From: Acidobacteriota bacterium
GTDB taxonomy: Bacteria; Acidobacteriota; Vicinamibacteria; Vicinamibacterales; JAFNAJ01
Reading direction: 5' to 3'
Length of the DNA: 12,635 nt
Assembly (NCBI GenBank): GCA_017860085.1
Contig: JAFNAJ010000034.1
Coordinates: forward strand, 1 to 12,635
Shown here: in pieces, positions 1-6,061 of the stretch
Layout: each line of letters opens with the position of its first letter
How positions within the stretch are numbered: position 1 is the first letter of the stretch
Position numbers and translations under genes: made by a program
Notes under the pieces: model-generated
The model's input: the letters and a program-made list of their open reading frames with translations, nothing else
What the model was told of the DNA's origin: nothing
Database searches by the model: none

Positions 1-132
1 AAACAGGCTACCCAAGAACTCGTCCTGTGCAAGGAGGACGGCGCCGTTTCGCAGTGCCAATTCCCTCGCGAGAGTGGATTTCCCTGACGCCATCTTGCCG
101 CACAAGAAGAACAACTTCACTGAGCTGCTCAT
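1..132 (-). CDS. P-loop kinase / AAA-family ATPase, N-terminal fragment
   Basis: This is the first 44 codons of a gene that continues past the left edge. Translation from the ATG at 132 reads MSSSVKLFFLCGKMASGKST, followed by LARELALRNGAVLLAQDEFL. A hydrophobic first beta strand (residues 5-10) leads into a Walker A motif, GKMASGKST (12-20), and an Asp-Glu pair (38-39) sits at the end of the second strand. This layout is typical of small P-loop kinases of the AAA_33 / zeta-toxin / chloramphenicol-phosphotransferase-like group, which phosphorylate small molecules or act as toxins or resistance enzymes. The substrate cannot be told from a fragment. No clear Shine-Dalgarno sequence precedes the ATG. 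It is on the same strand as the tRNA-Leu, beyond the tRNA's 3' end and the duplicated tRNA tail, so it may belong to an accessory insertion; that is inference. The P-loop call is firm and the family is tentative. Confidence 0.75.
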   Translation of the reverse strand, partial: MSSSVKLFFLCGKMASGKSTLARELALRNGAVLLAQDEFLGSLF

Positions 133-326
133 GTTCGGACCGTCTTGTTCTGACCGCCGAGCGGACGTGATGAAAGCCGAACGGCGCTCCCGTCTCCGGG
201 ATCGCCGTGAGTCATTCTATTGACTGGTGGTGCGGAAGGGGGGACTCGCGCCCGACGGCCGAGCGCGCGGCGCGATGGCCGAGTGCAGGAATCCGGCCTG
301 AGGCACCGAGCGAGCCACGCGAGCGA
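133..326. other. Intergenic region beyond the tRNA-Leu 3' end
   Basis: No gene can be supported between the kinase start and the tRNA 3' end. The stretch is GC-rich and repetitive (cggccgag/tggccgag and gcgcgcggcgcg-like runs). It contains one copy of the duplicated tRNA 3' end at 228-248. The ORFs crossing it have no recognisable features and overlap the tRNA, so they are treated as chance reading frames. Confidence 0.6.
228..248 (-). repeat. Duplicated tRNA-Leu 3' end (att-like scar)
   Basis: These 21 bases match 327-347 exactly, the last 21 nt of the tRNA-Leu gene. They cover the encoded CCA, the discriminator A, the 3' acceptor strand CTTCCGC, and the 3' T-arm bases up to the CGAG of the T loop. 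Identity stops exactly at the CCA end on one side and one base into the T loop on the other. No matching 5' acceptor strand, D arm or anticodon arm is present in 249-326, so this is not a second tRNA. An exact 3'-end copy downstream of a tRNA is the usual footprint of an integrase that uses the tRNA as attB. With only 99 bp between copies, it would be a remnant rather than an intact element. Confidence 0.7.
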
Positions 327-413
327 TGGTGCGGAAGGGGGGACTCGAACCCCCACGCTCTTGCGAGCGCCAGCCCCTCAAGCTGGTGCGTCTGCCAATT
401 CCGCCACTTCCGC
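327..413 (-). tRNA. tRNA-Leu (anticodon GAG)
   Basis: The reverse complement folds as a complete class II tRNA of 87 nt. The acceptor stem is GCGGAAG/CTTCCGC with discriminator A and an encoded CCA. The anticodon stem is CCAGC/GCTGG around the loop TTGAGGG, giving anticodon GAG (plus-strand 377-379), which reads CUC and CUU. A long variable arm (CGCTC-GCAA-GAGCG) identifies a leucine or serine type tRNA, and the T arm is GGGGG-TTCGAGT-CCCCC. It lies downstream of secG on the same strand, with its own promoter-like sequence between them. Its 3' end is duplicated at 228-248. Confidence 0.97.
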
Positions 414-424
414 AAGTGGTGGGC

Positions 425-445
425 GCCACGCCGGGGGAGCGTGGC
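425..445 (-). other. Stem-loop in the tRNA-Leu leader
   Basis: GCCACGC (425-431) and GCGTGGC (439-445) form a perfect 7-bp stem with a 7-nt loop. It lies between the predicted tRNA transcription start and the mature tRNA 5' end. No T-run follows on either strand, so it is not a standard intrinsic terminator. It could help 5' processing of the tRNA precursor or stop secG read-through; neither is shown by sequence. Confidence 0.4.
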
Positions 446-458
446 CAACGAGGGTCGA

Positions 459-487
459 ATTCTACCAGAGCCCCTGAAGGCTCACAA
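459..487 (-). promoter_or_regulatory. Sigma70-like promoter for tRNA-Leu
   Basis: On the minus strand TTGTGA (487-482) and TAGAAT (464-459) are separated by 17 nt. The -10 matches the consensus at 5 of 6 positions and the -35 at 4 of 6. The predicted start near 452 gives a leader of about 39 nt before the mature tRNA. The same GGTAGAAT block is used by the gap promoter in this window, which supports the call. Confidence 0.55.
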
Positions 488-497
488 ACGGCGCCGC

Positions 498-893
498 CTA
501 CCTGGACGGCGGCTGAGGCGCCTGCGAGGATCCCTGCGGTTGTGCCGGCGGCTGAGTCGCCGGTGTCGCCGGCTTCTGCCCGGCCGGCGCAGCCGGCACC
601 GTCGAAGCCGGTGGCGTCGCCGGCAGGCCCTTCACTCCGCTCACGACCGACGCCGGCCCCCGCTGGCCGACGACGGCCAGCCCAAGCGCACCGAGAACGA
701 ACAGCGCACCGAGCACCGTCGTGGCGCGTGTCAGCACGGTCGCTCCCTGCCGGGCGCCAAACGCCGTCTGCGTGCTGCCACCCCCGCCAAAGGCGCTGGC
801 AATATCGCCACCCCGGCCCTGCTGCAGGAGGACGACCAGCAGCAGCATGACGCAGATCAGCACGTACAGGACAACGAGCACGTAGTAGAGCAT
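498..893 (-). CDS. secG: Preprotein translocase subunit SecG
   Basis: SecG is the small accessory subunit of the inner-membrane SecYEG channel and assists SecA-driven export. The 131-residue product has the family layout: TM1 at about residues 3-23, then the conserved loop LLQQGRGGDIASAFGGGGS (22-40) and TQTAFGARQGATVLTRAT (41-58), then TM2 at about 59-75. Residues 78-131 form a long tail rich in Pro, Ala, Gln and Ser with no recognisable domain; by the known SecG topology it would face the periplasm. The ATG at 893 is the only start consistent with TM1. No Shine-Dalgarno precedes it, and a promoter-like sequence ends about 9 nt upstream, suggesting a leaderless or near-leaderless message. 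The gap-pgk-tpiA-secG order seen in many bacteria is interrupted here by glgA and a small membrane-protein gene. Confidence 0.95.
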   Translation of the reverse strand: MLYYVLVVLYVLICVMLLLVVLLQQGRGGDIASAFGGGGSTQTAFGARQGATVLTRATTVLGALFVLGALGLAVVGQRGPASVVSGVKGLPATPPASTVPAAPAGQKPATPATQPPAQPQGSSQAPQPPSR

Positions 894-901
894 AACGCCC
901 G

Positions 902-931
902 ATCATACAGTCCGCCCCCGCCATGGTGCAA
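902..931 (-). promoter_or_regulatory. Sigma70-like promoter for secG
   Basis: On the minus strand TTGCAC (931-926) and TATGAT (907-902) are separated by 18 nt. Each box matches the consensus at 4 or 5 positions. A start 6-7 nt after the -10 falls at about 895-896, only 2-3 nt before the secG ATG at 893. This implies a near-leaderless transcript, and no SD sequence is present to contradict it. Confidence 0.5.
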
Positions 932-967
932 CCACCCGGCGTCCCGCCCGCTTGAGCAGCCCCGCTC

Positions 968-1342
968 CTAGCGTCCGCGCGTCCGTCGTGCCAGCGCGAA
1001 GACTCCCCCCAGGATCAGCGCAGCCACGACGAGCTGCCCGAGGGGCACCAGGACGAAGACGAGCGGGCTTGGAGGATACGGGGCACGCACGAACGCCACG
1101 TAGTAGGTACCCACCCCGAGGCTCGCGACGACCGCCGTGGCCGCCAGCGCCGCCACGGCCGCCACACGCGTCGCCGGTCGGCCCGTCACGATGAAGAGCA
1201 AAAGGTAGGGGACCAGCGGCCAGAACGCGAGGCCAGCCATCAGCCCTCGCAGACCGGTGGCCTGGCCGACCAGGGTCACGGTGGCCGTCATCGCCAGCAG
1301 GAGTAGCACGGCGGTCGCCACTCGCTCGCCGAGGAACCGCAT
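968..1342 (-). CDS. Small four-helix integral membrane protein, unknown function
   Basis: I do not recognise the family. The 124-residue product has four likely membrane helices at about 10-28, 34-52, 59-78 and 92-117. A basic N-terminus (MRFLGER) and a strongly basic C-terminus (ARRTRGR) suggest both ends are cytoplasmic. Short loops carry GRPATR (54-59) and an RAPYPPSP stretch (86-93); no catalytic motif is visible. The frame stays open upstream to 1507, but that part is polar, lacks membrane character and overlaps the glgA start on the other strand, so the ATG at 1342 was chosen. A GGAGG lies only 1 nt before this ATG, unusually close, so the exact start is uncertain. The gene lies 74 bp upstream of secG on the same strand and is divergent from glgA. 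Confidence 0.65.
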   Translation of the reverse strand: MRFLGERVATAVLLLLAMTATVTLVGQATGLRGLMAGLAFWPLVPYLLLFIVTGRPATRVAAVAALAATAVVASLGVGTYYVAFVRAPYPPSPLVFVLVPLGQLVVAALILGGVFALARRTRGR

Positions 1343-1418
1343 GCCTCCATGGTGCGCTGGGCCAACCGGGCACGTCCACCGGCGAGAGACTTCCCGGTGT
1401 AGGCTGAATGACTGCGCC

Positions 1419-2867
1419 ATGGTGCTGAAGGTGCTCTTTCTCGCGTCGGAGGTCGCGCCGTTTGCGAAGACGGGGGGGCTGGCAGACGTCACCGGCTCGT
1501 TGCCCAAGGCACTGGCCGCGCTCGGCCACGACGTCCGCGTCGTGATGCCGGCGTACGAGTCGGTGGAGCGCGCGGCCTTGGACGGCCGGTGGGCGCTTCG
1601 GGCGGTTCCCTTTTCGCTGTCGGTGCCGATGGCGGCAGGCGCAATTGCCGCTGGCGCCTTCGAAGGGCAGCTGCCGGGCAGCCAGGTGCCCGTGTATTTC
1701 GTGGCCGAACGCAGCCTGCTGGCGCGGCCTCTCCTCTACGGCTACGACGACGACCCGTATCGGTTCGCGTTCTTCAGCCGCGCGGCGCTCGACCTCGTCG
1801 TGGCCGCCCTCGGCTGGCGCCCCGACGTCGTCCACGTCCACGACTGGCACGCGGCTGCCGCAGTGCTCTGGCTGGCAACGGCCGGCCAGGATGACGATCG
1901 GTACCGGGGGATCACGACGCTGCTCACGATTCACAACCTGCAGCACCAGGGGTGGGCCAGCTGGAACCTGCTGGGGCAACTCGGCATCGTCACGCACCCG
2001 CTGCGGGAGGAGCCGTACGGATCGATCAACCTCCTCGCGCGCGGCATCTACCACGCGACCAAGATCAACACCGTCAGTCCCTCGTATGCCCGCGAGATCA
2101 TGACGTCGACGGGCGGGGCCGGGCTCGACGGCCTCCTGCGGCACCGGCACGCCGACGTGCACGGCATTCTCAACGGCCTCGACTACGACGTCTGGAACCC
2201 GGCGACCGACGTCAACCTCGCGCGTCGCTTCAATCTCAGGACGCTCGACCGTCGGCCTGCCAACAAGCGCGCGCTGCAGGCGCGCCTTGGCCTGCCACAA
2301 CGAGACGACGTGCCGCTGGTCGCAATGGTGACGAGGCTCGACGCGCAGAAGGGCCTCGGCATCACGGGCCACATCGTGCACCTGCTGATGAACAACGCCG
2401 CCGGCGAGGCGCAGTTCGTTCTGCTGGGATCCGGGGCGTCTGAGTACGAGGCGGTGTTCCGGCATCTGGCCGGCTATCATCGCCAGAAGATGGCGGCCGT
2501 GCTGCGCTACGACGGATCACTGGCTCCGCTCGTCTACGCCGGCAGCGACGTGTTCCTCATGCCGTCGCTGTTCGAGCCGTGCGGGCTCGGTCAGCTCATC
2601 GCGATGCGCTACGGGTCGGTGCCCGTTGCGCGGGCCACCGGTGGTCTCGCCGACACCGTCCGCGACGGGGTCACCGGCTTCACGTTCTCCGACTACGACG
2701 TCTCCGACTTCTGGGAGGCTCTGCGGCGCGCGCTCTACATCTGGCACCACGACCACGGCAGCTGGCGGGCCATGCAGCTGGCCGGCATGGCGATGGACTC
2801 GTCGTGGCTGACGTCGGCGCGCAGCTACCAGCAGCTGTACGAGTGGGGGATGGCCTCGGCGAGATAG
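1419..2867 (+). CDS. glgA: Glycogen synthase (ADP-glucose type, GT5)
   Basis: GlgA transfers glucose from ADP-glucose to the growing alpha-1,4-glucan in the cytoplasm. The 482-residue product has family length and all major GT5/GT-B landmarks. These are the ADP-glucose-binding KTGGL (17-21) inside EVAPFAKTGGLADV, HVHDWHAA (139-146), LLTIHNLQHQGW (168-179), TVSPSYAREI (218-227), NGLDYDVWNP (252-261), the RLDAQKG catalytic Arg/Lys segment (306-312), and FEPCGLGQL (385-393) followed by ATGGLADTV (406-414). The frame is open back to 1257, but the ATG at 1419 gives the canonical start VLKVLFLASEVAPF. No good SD is visible before it. The gene faces tpiA tail-to-tail with 27 bp between stops and is divergent from the small membrane-protein gene. 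No other glycogen genes are in the window. Confidence 0.95.
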   Translation: MVLKVLFLASEVAPFAKTGGLADVTGSLPKALAALGHDVRVVMPAYESVERAALDGRWALRAVPFSLSVPMAAGAIAAGAFEGQLPGSQVPVYFVAERSLLARPLLYGYDDDPYRFAFFSRAALDLVVAALGWRPDVVHVHDWHAAAAVLWLATAGQDDDRYRGITTLLTIHNLQHQGWASWNLLGQLGIVTHPLREEPYGSINLLARGIYHATKINTVSPSYAREIMTSTGGAGLDGLLRHRHADVHGILNGLDYDVWNPATDVNLARRFNLRTLDRRPANKRALQARLGLPQRDDVPLVAMVTRLDAQKGLGITGHIVHLLMNNAAGEAQFVLLGSGASEYEAVFRHLAGYHRQKMAAVLRYDGSLAPLVYAGSDVFLMPSLFEPCGLGQLIAMRYGSVPVARATGGLADTVRDGVTGFTFSDYDVSDFWEALRRALYIWHHDHGSWRAMQLAGMAMDSSWLTSARSYQQLYEWGMASAR

Positions 2868-2894
2868 GGCTCTGGCGCGGGCGGCACGCCACGC

Positions 2895-3656
2895 TCAGCG
2901 GCGGCTTCCGTCCCTCACGATCGCGGAGAAGCCCTTCGGATCGAGGCTCGCGCCACCCACCAGCGCGCCGTCGACGTCGGGTTGGGCGCGCAGGTCGCGG
3001 ATATTGTCCGGCTTGACGCTGCCCCCATAGAGGATGCGGCACTTGTCCGCGGCCTCGGCCCCAAACCACTGGCGCACGCGTCCCCGGATGTGCGCGTGCG
3101 CCTCCTGGGCCTGTTGCGGCGTCGCGTTGCGCCCCGTGCCGATCGCCCACACCGGCTCGTAGGCGATGACGAGCCCGGCTACCTGCGAGGCCGACAGCCC
3201 ATCGAGCCCCTCCTTGATCTGCCGGTCGAGCACGTCGAGCGTCCGGCTGGACTCCCGCTCCTCGAGCGTCTCGCCGATGCACACGATCGGCGTCAGTTCG
3301 CCAGCGAGGGCCGCCACGACCTTGCGGTTGACGTTGCCGTCGGTCTCGCCGAAGAGCCGCCGGCGCTCGGAGTGACCGATGATCACGTACTCGGCTCCCG
3401 CCTCGTGCAGCATCGCCGCGCTCACCTCGCCGGTGAAGGCCCCGTCGCGCTCCCAGTGCAGGTTCTGGCCGGCCACGGCCACCGGGCTGCTGCGCGCGGC
3501 CTCGACCACGGCGTGCAGGGCCGTGAATGGCGGTGCCACCACGACCTCCACGCCGTGGACGTCCTTCACCAGTTGTCGAAACTCCTTCGTGAAGGCAATC
3601 GCCTCGTGGACGGTCTTGTACATCTTCCAATTGCCGGCGATGATGGGCGTTCGCAT
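2895..3656 (-). CDS. tpiA: Triosephosphate isomerase
   Basis: TpiA interconverts dihydroxyacetone phosphate and glyceraldehyde 3-phosphate in the cytoplasm. The 253-residue TIM barrel carries AGNWKMY with Asn9 and catalytic Lys11, the electrophile His95 in IIGHSERR, and the general base Glu167 in AYEPVWAIGTG (165-175), whose following residues form the flexible loop 6. The phosphate-binding segments LYGGSVKPDN (209-218) and ALVGGASL (231-238) are also present. The ATG at 3656 gives the usual MRTPIIAGNWKM start with GGAG about 11 nt upstream. A GTG at 3665 overlapping the pgk stop (GTGA) would add three residues, but GGAG would then be only 2 nt away. The gene is last in gap-pgk-tpiA and faces glgA. 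All key residues are intact. Confidence 0.96.
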   Translation of the reverse strand: MRTPIIAGNWKMYKTVHEAIAFTKEFRQLVKDVHGVEVVVAPPFTALHAVVEAARSSPVAVAGQNLHWERDGAFTGEVSAAMLHEAGAEYVIIGHSERRRLFGETDGNVNRKVVAALAGELTPIVCIGETLEERESSRTLDVLDRQIKEGLDGLSASQVAGLVIAYEPVWAIGTGRNATPQQAQEAHAHIRGRVRQWFGAEAADKCRILYGGSVKPDNIRDLRAQPDVDGALVGGASLDPKGFSAIVRDGSRR

Positions 3657-3661
3657 GATCG

Positions 3662-4849
3662 TCACTTCTCCGGGAGCGCGGCGACCCCTGGCAACGTTCG
3701 GCCGCCGAGGAACTCCAGGGACGCGCCGCCCCCGGTGGAGATGTGGCTGACGCGGTCGGCCACGCCCGCCTTGGCGACGGCGGCAATCGAGTCGCCGCCC
3801 CCGATGATCGTCGTGCCGGTCACGCCTGCGACCGCATGCGCCACGGCGTTGGTTCCCGCGGCAAACTCGTCGATCTCGAACACGCCCATCGGACCGTTCC
3901 AGACCACCGTGTGGGCCTTCGAGACCGCCTCGGCGTAGCGCGCCGCCGTCTTCGGGCCGATGTCCAGCCCCATGCGCTGGCCGATGGCCGGGTCGTCGAC
4001 AGCCAGTACCGCCGTGGGTAGACCGGCCGCGAGCTTCTCAGCGACCACGTGATCGATCGGCAGTTCGAGGGTGACGTTGGACGAGGCCACCTTCCGCTCG
4101 ATGTCACGCGCCGCGTCGAGCAGCTCGTCCTCGACCAGCGAGGCCCCGACCGCCAGGCCGCGGGCCTTGAGGAACGTGTAGGCCATGGCCCCGCCGATGA
4201 TCAGCGTGTCGACCTTCCCGAGGAGGTTCTGAATCACCTCGAGCTTGTCGGAGACCTTGGCGCCGCCGAGCACGGCCACGAACGGCCGATCGGGCGCCTC
4301 CAGCGCCTTGCCGAGGTAGGCGAGCTCGTCGGCCATCAGGAAGCCCGCAGCAGCTTGCTTCACGTGGGCGACGATTCCCTCCGTGGAGGCGTGCGCGCGA
4401 TGGGCCGAGCCGAACGCGTCGTTGACGTAGAGGTCAGCGAGTGACGCCAGGCTCTTCGCGAAGGCGGGGTCGTTCTTCTCCTCCTCCTTGTGGAACCGGA
4501 GGTTCTCGAGGAGCACGACCCCGTTTGGCCCGGCGCTGGCCACCGCGGCCTCGGCGGCCGGCCCGATGCAGTCTTCCGCGAAGACGACTGGCCGGCCCAG
4601 CAGCTCGGCCAGTCGCGTCGCCACCGGCCTGAGGCTCATCTCGGGGTCTGGGCCACCCTTGGGCCGCCCGAGGTGGGAAGCGCAGATGGCCGTTCCCCCC
4701 TGATCGAGCACGTACCGGATGGTTGGCAACGAGGCCCGGACGCGCGTGTCGTCCTTGATCACGCCGCCCTTGAGGGGGACATTGAAGTCGACGCGGATGA
4801 ACACCCGCTTGCCGCGCACATCGAGATCCCTGACGCTCAGCTTGGCCAT
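3662..4849 (-). CDS. pgk: Phosphoglycerate kinase
   Basis: Pgk transfers a phosphoryl group between 1,3-bisphosphoglycerate and ADP, the substrate-level ATP step of glycolysis; it is cytoplasmic. The 395-residue product has normal length for the family. Visible signatures are the N-terminal substrate-binding RVFIRVDFNVPL (14-25), the SHLGRPKG segment, LLENLRFHKEEEKND, VNDAFGSAHRAHAST, and VLGGAKVSDKLEVIQNLL at the domain hinge. Near the C-terminus are TVVWNGPMGVFE and the nucleotide-binding TIIGGGDSIAAV followed by STGGGASLEFLGG. The ATG at 4849 is preceded by GAGGAAGG at a spacing of about 8 nt, a good ribosome binding site. The gene is separated from gap by 116 bp holding inverted repeats, and its stop lies 5 bp before the tpiA ATG. 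Confidence 0.97.
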   Translation of the reverse strand: MAKLSVRDLDVRGKRVFIRVDFNVPLKGGVIKDDTRVRASLPTIRYVLDQGGTAICASHLGRPKGGPDPEMSLRPVATRLAELLGRPVVFAEDCIGPAAEAAVASAGPNGVVLLENLRFHKEEEKNDPAFAKSLASLADLYVNDAFGSAHRAHASTEGIVAHVKQAAAGFLMADELAYLGKALEAPDRPFVAVLGGAKVSDKLEVIQNLLGKVDTLIIGGAMAYTFLKARGLAVGASLVEDELLDAARDIERKVASSNVTLELPIDHVVAEKLAAGLPTAVLAVDDPAIGQRMGLDIGPKTAARYAEAVSKAHTVVWNGPMGVFEIDEFAAGTNAVAHAVAGVTGTTIIGGGDSIAAVAKAGVADRVSHISTGGGASLEFLGGRTLPGVAALPEK

Positions 4850-4871
4850 GACGTGAACCTTCCTCGTTGCC

Positions 4872-4946
4872 GTCAGCGCTCAGCCGTCAGCCTCGGACCG
4901 AGTCTCTGAGCTCGCGCTGACTGGTGACAGCCGAGAGCCGACGGCT
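4872..4946. repeat. Nested inverted repeats between gap and pgk
   Basis: Two sets of arms interleave here. GTCAGCGC (4872-4879) pairs with GCGCTGAC (4914-4921), extended by GCTCAG (4878-4883) against CTGAGC (4907-4912) with a small bulge. AGCCGTC (4882-4888) pairs with GACGGCT (4940-4946). The pairs overlap, so the two folds are mutually exclusive. The unit (c)gtcagc-(g)ctcagcc-gtcagcc is also a short imperfect direct repeat. In gap-to-pgk transcripts this could form alternative hairpins, influencing partial termination or mRNA processing, or it could be a copy of a dispersed intergenic repeat. There is no T-run for an intrinsic terminator. Confidence 0.5.
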
Positions 4947-4965
4947 ACTGGAGTGAACGGAAGTT

Positions 4966-5973
4966 CTAGAGCCCCTTCTTCGCCATGTAGGCAACCAAGT
5001 CAACGCATCGCTTCGAGTAGCCCCACTCGTTGTCGTACCACGAGAGCACCTTCACGAAGTCGCCATCCATCACCTTCGTGTACGCGGCGTCGACGATGGA
5101 GGAGTTGGCGTTGCCGCGGAAGTCGATCGAGACGAGCGGCGCCTCCTCGACGGCGAGAATCCCCTTGAGCGGTCCGGCCGCCGCAGCCCGGAAGGCCGCG
5201 TTGACCTCGTCGGCCGTCGTCTTCTTGCTGACGATCGCCGCCAGGTCGACCACCGACACGTTCGGCGTCGGCACGCGCATGGCAAACCCGTCGAGCTTGC
5301 CCTTGAGTGCAGGGAGCACTTCGCCAACGGCCTTGGCCGCCCCGGTCGTCGTCGGGATCATCGACAGCGCCGCGGCACGGGCCCGGCGCAGATCCTTGTG
5401 CGGCAGGTCGAGCAACTGCTGGTCGTTGGTGTAGGAGTGGATCGTCGTCATCCAGCCCTTGACGATGCCGAAGCTGTCCTGGAGGACCTTGGCGAACGGC
5501 GCCAGGCAGTTGGTGGTGCACGAGGCGTTGGAGATGACGATGTGCTTCGCCGGGTCGTAGGATTCGTGGTTGACGCCCATCACGAACGTCCCGTCGGGTG
5601 CCGTGGCCGGCGCGGTGATGATGACGCGCTTGGCGCCGCCGGCGATGTGCTTGGCTGCATCGTCGCGCTTGGTGAACTTCCCGGTCGATTCGAACACGAC
5701 CTCGACGCCGAGGTCCTTCCAGGGCAGCTGCGCGGGGTCCTTCTGCGACAGCACCTGGAACTTGTCGCCGTTGACGCTGATCCAGCCTTCGCCGGCTTCG
5801 ATCGTGGCGTCGAGGTTGCCGAGGATCGAGTCGTACTTGAGCAGGTGCGCGAGCGTCTTGGTGTCGGTGATGTCGTTGACCGCCACGAAATCGAAGTCAC
5901 GATTGCCCAGGGCCGCTCGCATGATGTTGCGGCCGATTCGGCCGAAGCCGTTGATTCCGATCTTGATCGCCAT
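4966..5973 (-). CDS. gap: Glyceraldehyde-3-phosphate dehydrogenase, type I (NAD-dependent)
   Basis: Gap oxidises and phosphorylates glyceraldehyde 3-phosphate to 1,3-bisphosphoglycerate in the cytoplasm. The 335-residue product starts with a Rossmann fold, KIGINGFGRIGR (4-15). Asp34 in AVNDITD points to NAD rather than NADP preference by family knowledge. The catalytic Cys152 lies in SNASCTTNC (148-156) and its partner His179 in TTIHSYT. WYDNEWGYS is present near the C-terminus. The ATG at 5973 has a strong GGAGG 6 nt upstream; that SD lies in a small inverted repeat (CCTCC-AC-GGAGG). The gene is first in gap-pgk-tpiA and is preceded by a leader of about 90 nt and a sigma70-like promoter. It is divergent from the LPS operon. 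Confidence 0.97.
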   Translation of the reverse strand: MAIKIGINGFGRIGRNIMRAALGNRDFDFVAVNDITDTKTLAHLLKYDSILGNLDATIEAGEGWISVNGDKFQVLSQKDPAQLPWKDLGVEVVFESTGKFTKRDDAAKHIAGGAKRVIITAPATAPDGTFVMGVNHESYDPAKHIVISNASCTTNCLAPFAKVLQDSFGIVKGWMTTIHSYTNDQQLLDLPHKDLRRARAAALSMIPTTTGAAKAVGEVLPALKGKLDGFAMRVPTPNVSVVDLAAIVSKKTTADEVNAAFRAAAAGPLKGILAVEEAPLVSIDFRGNANSSIVDAAYTKVMDGDFVKVLSWYDNEWGYSKRCVDLVAYMAKKGL

Positions 5974-5979
5974 GAACAG

Positions 5980-5991
5980 CCTCCGTGGAGG
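5980..5991 (-). promoter_or_regulatory. gap Shine-Dalgarno inside an inverted repeat
   Basis: On the minus strand CCTCC (5991-5987) is followed by AC and then the SD GGAGG (5984-5980), 6 nt before the gap ATG. At least four base pairs (CCTC/GAGG) can form around a 4-nt loop, which would hide part of the SD. The stem is short, so regulation is only a possibility. Confidence 0.4.
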
Positions 5992-6044
5992 GCACGCGCC
6001 CGGGGGGAACAGGACAACAGGAGAAGAGCGACCGGCCGACGTGA

Positions 6045-6061
6045 GGCGCGCGGAGCGCGCC
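6045..6061 (-). other. GC-only hairpin at the 5' end of the gap leader
   Basis: GGCGCGC and GCGCGCC form a perfect 7-bp stem around a 3-nt loop. It is flanked by further CGGCCG palindromes and begins about 6 nt after the predicted gap transcription start. A stable 5' hairpin of this kind may protect the mRNA from decay; that role is inferred. Confidence 0.45.

Noticed and set aside
228..314. Second, tandem tRNA-Leu gene implied by the 99-bp offset
   Set aside because: Only the 3' 21 nt match. No 5' acceptor strand, D arm or anticodon arm can be drawn in 249-314.
207..971. 254-codon open frame on the plus strand over the tRNA and secG
   Set aside because: It reads through a tRNA gene and antisense to secG and is extremely Arg-rich, a shadow frame.
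1376..1418. Promoter for glgA
   Set aside because: A TAGGCT at 1400-1405 resembles a weak -10, but no acceptable -35 lies 16-18 nt upstream.
1343..1507. N-terminal extension of the small membrane protein to 1507
   Set aside because: The extra 55 residues are polar and overlap the conserved glgA N-terminus in antisense.
903..2480. 525-codon open frame on the minus strand opposite glgA
   Set aside because: It lies antisense to a fully supported glgA and has the Arg/Ala/Gly/Pro-rich composition of a high-GC shadow frame, with no motif.
2873..2891. Bidirectional terminator between glgA and tpiA
   Set aside because: TGGCG/CGCCA with a 9-nt loop is only 5 bp and has no T-run on either side, too weak to call.
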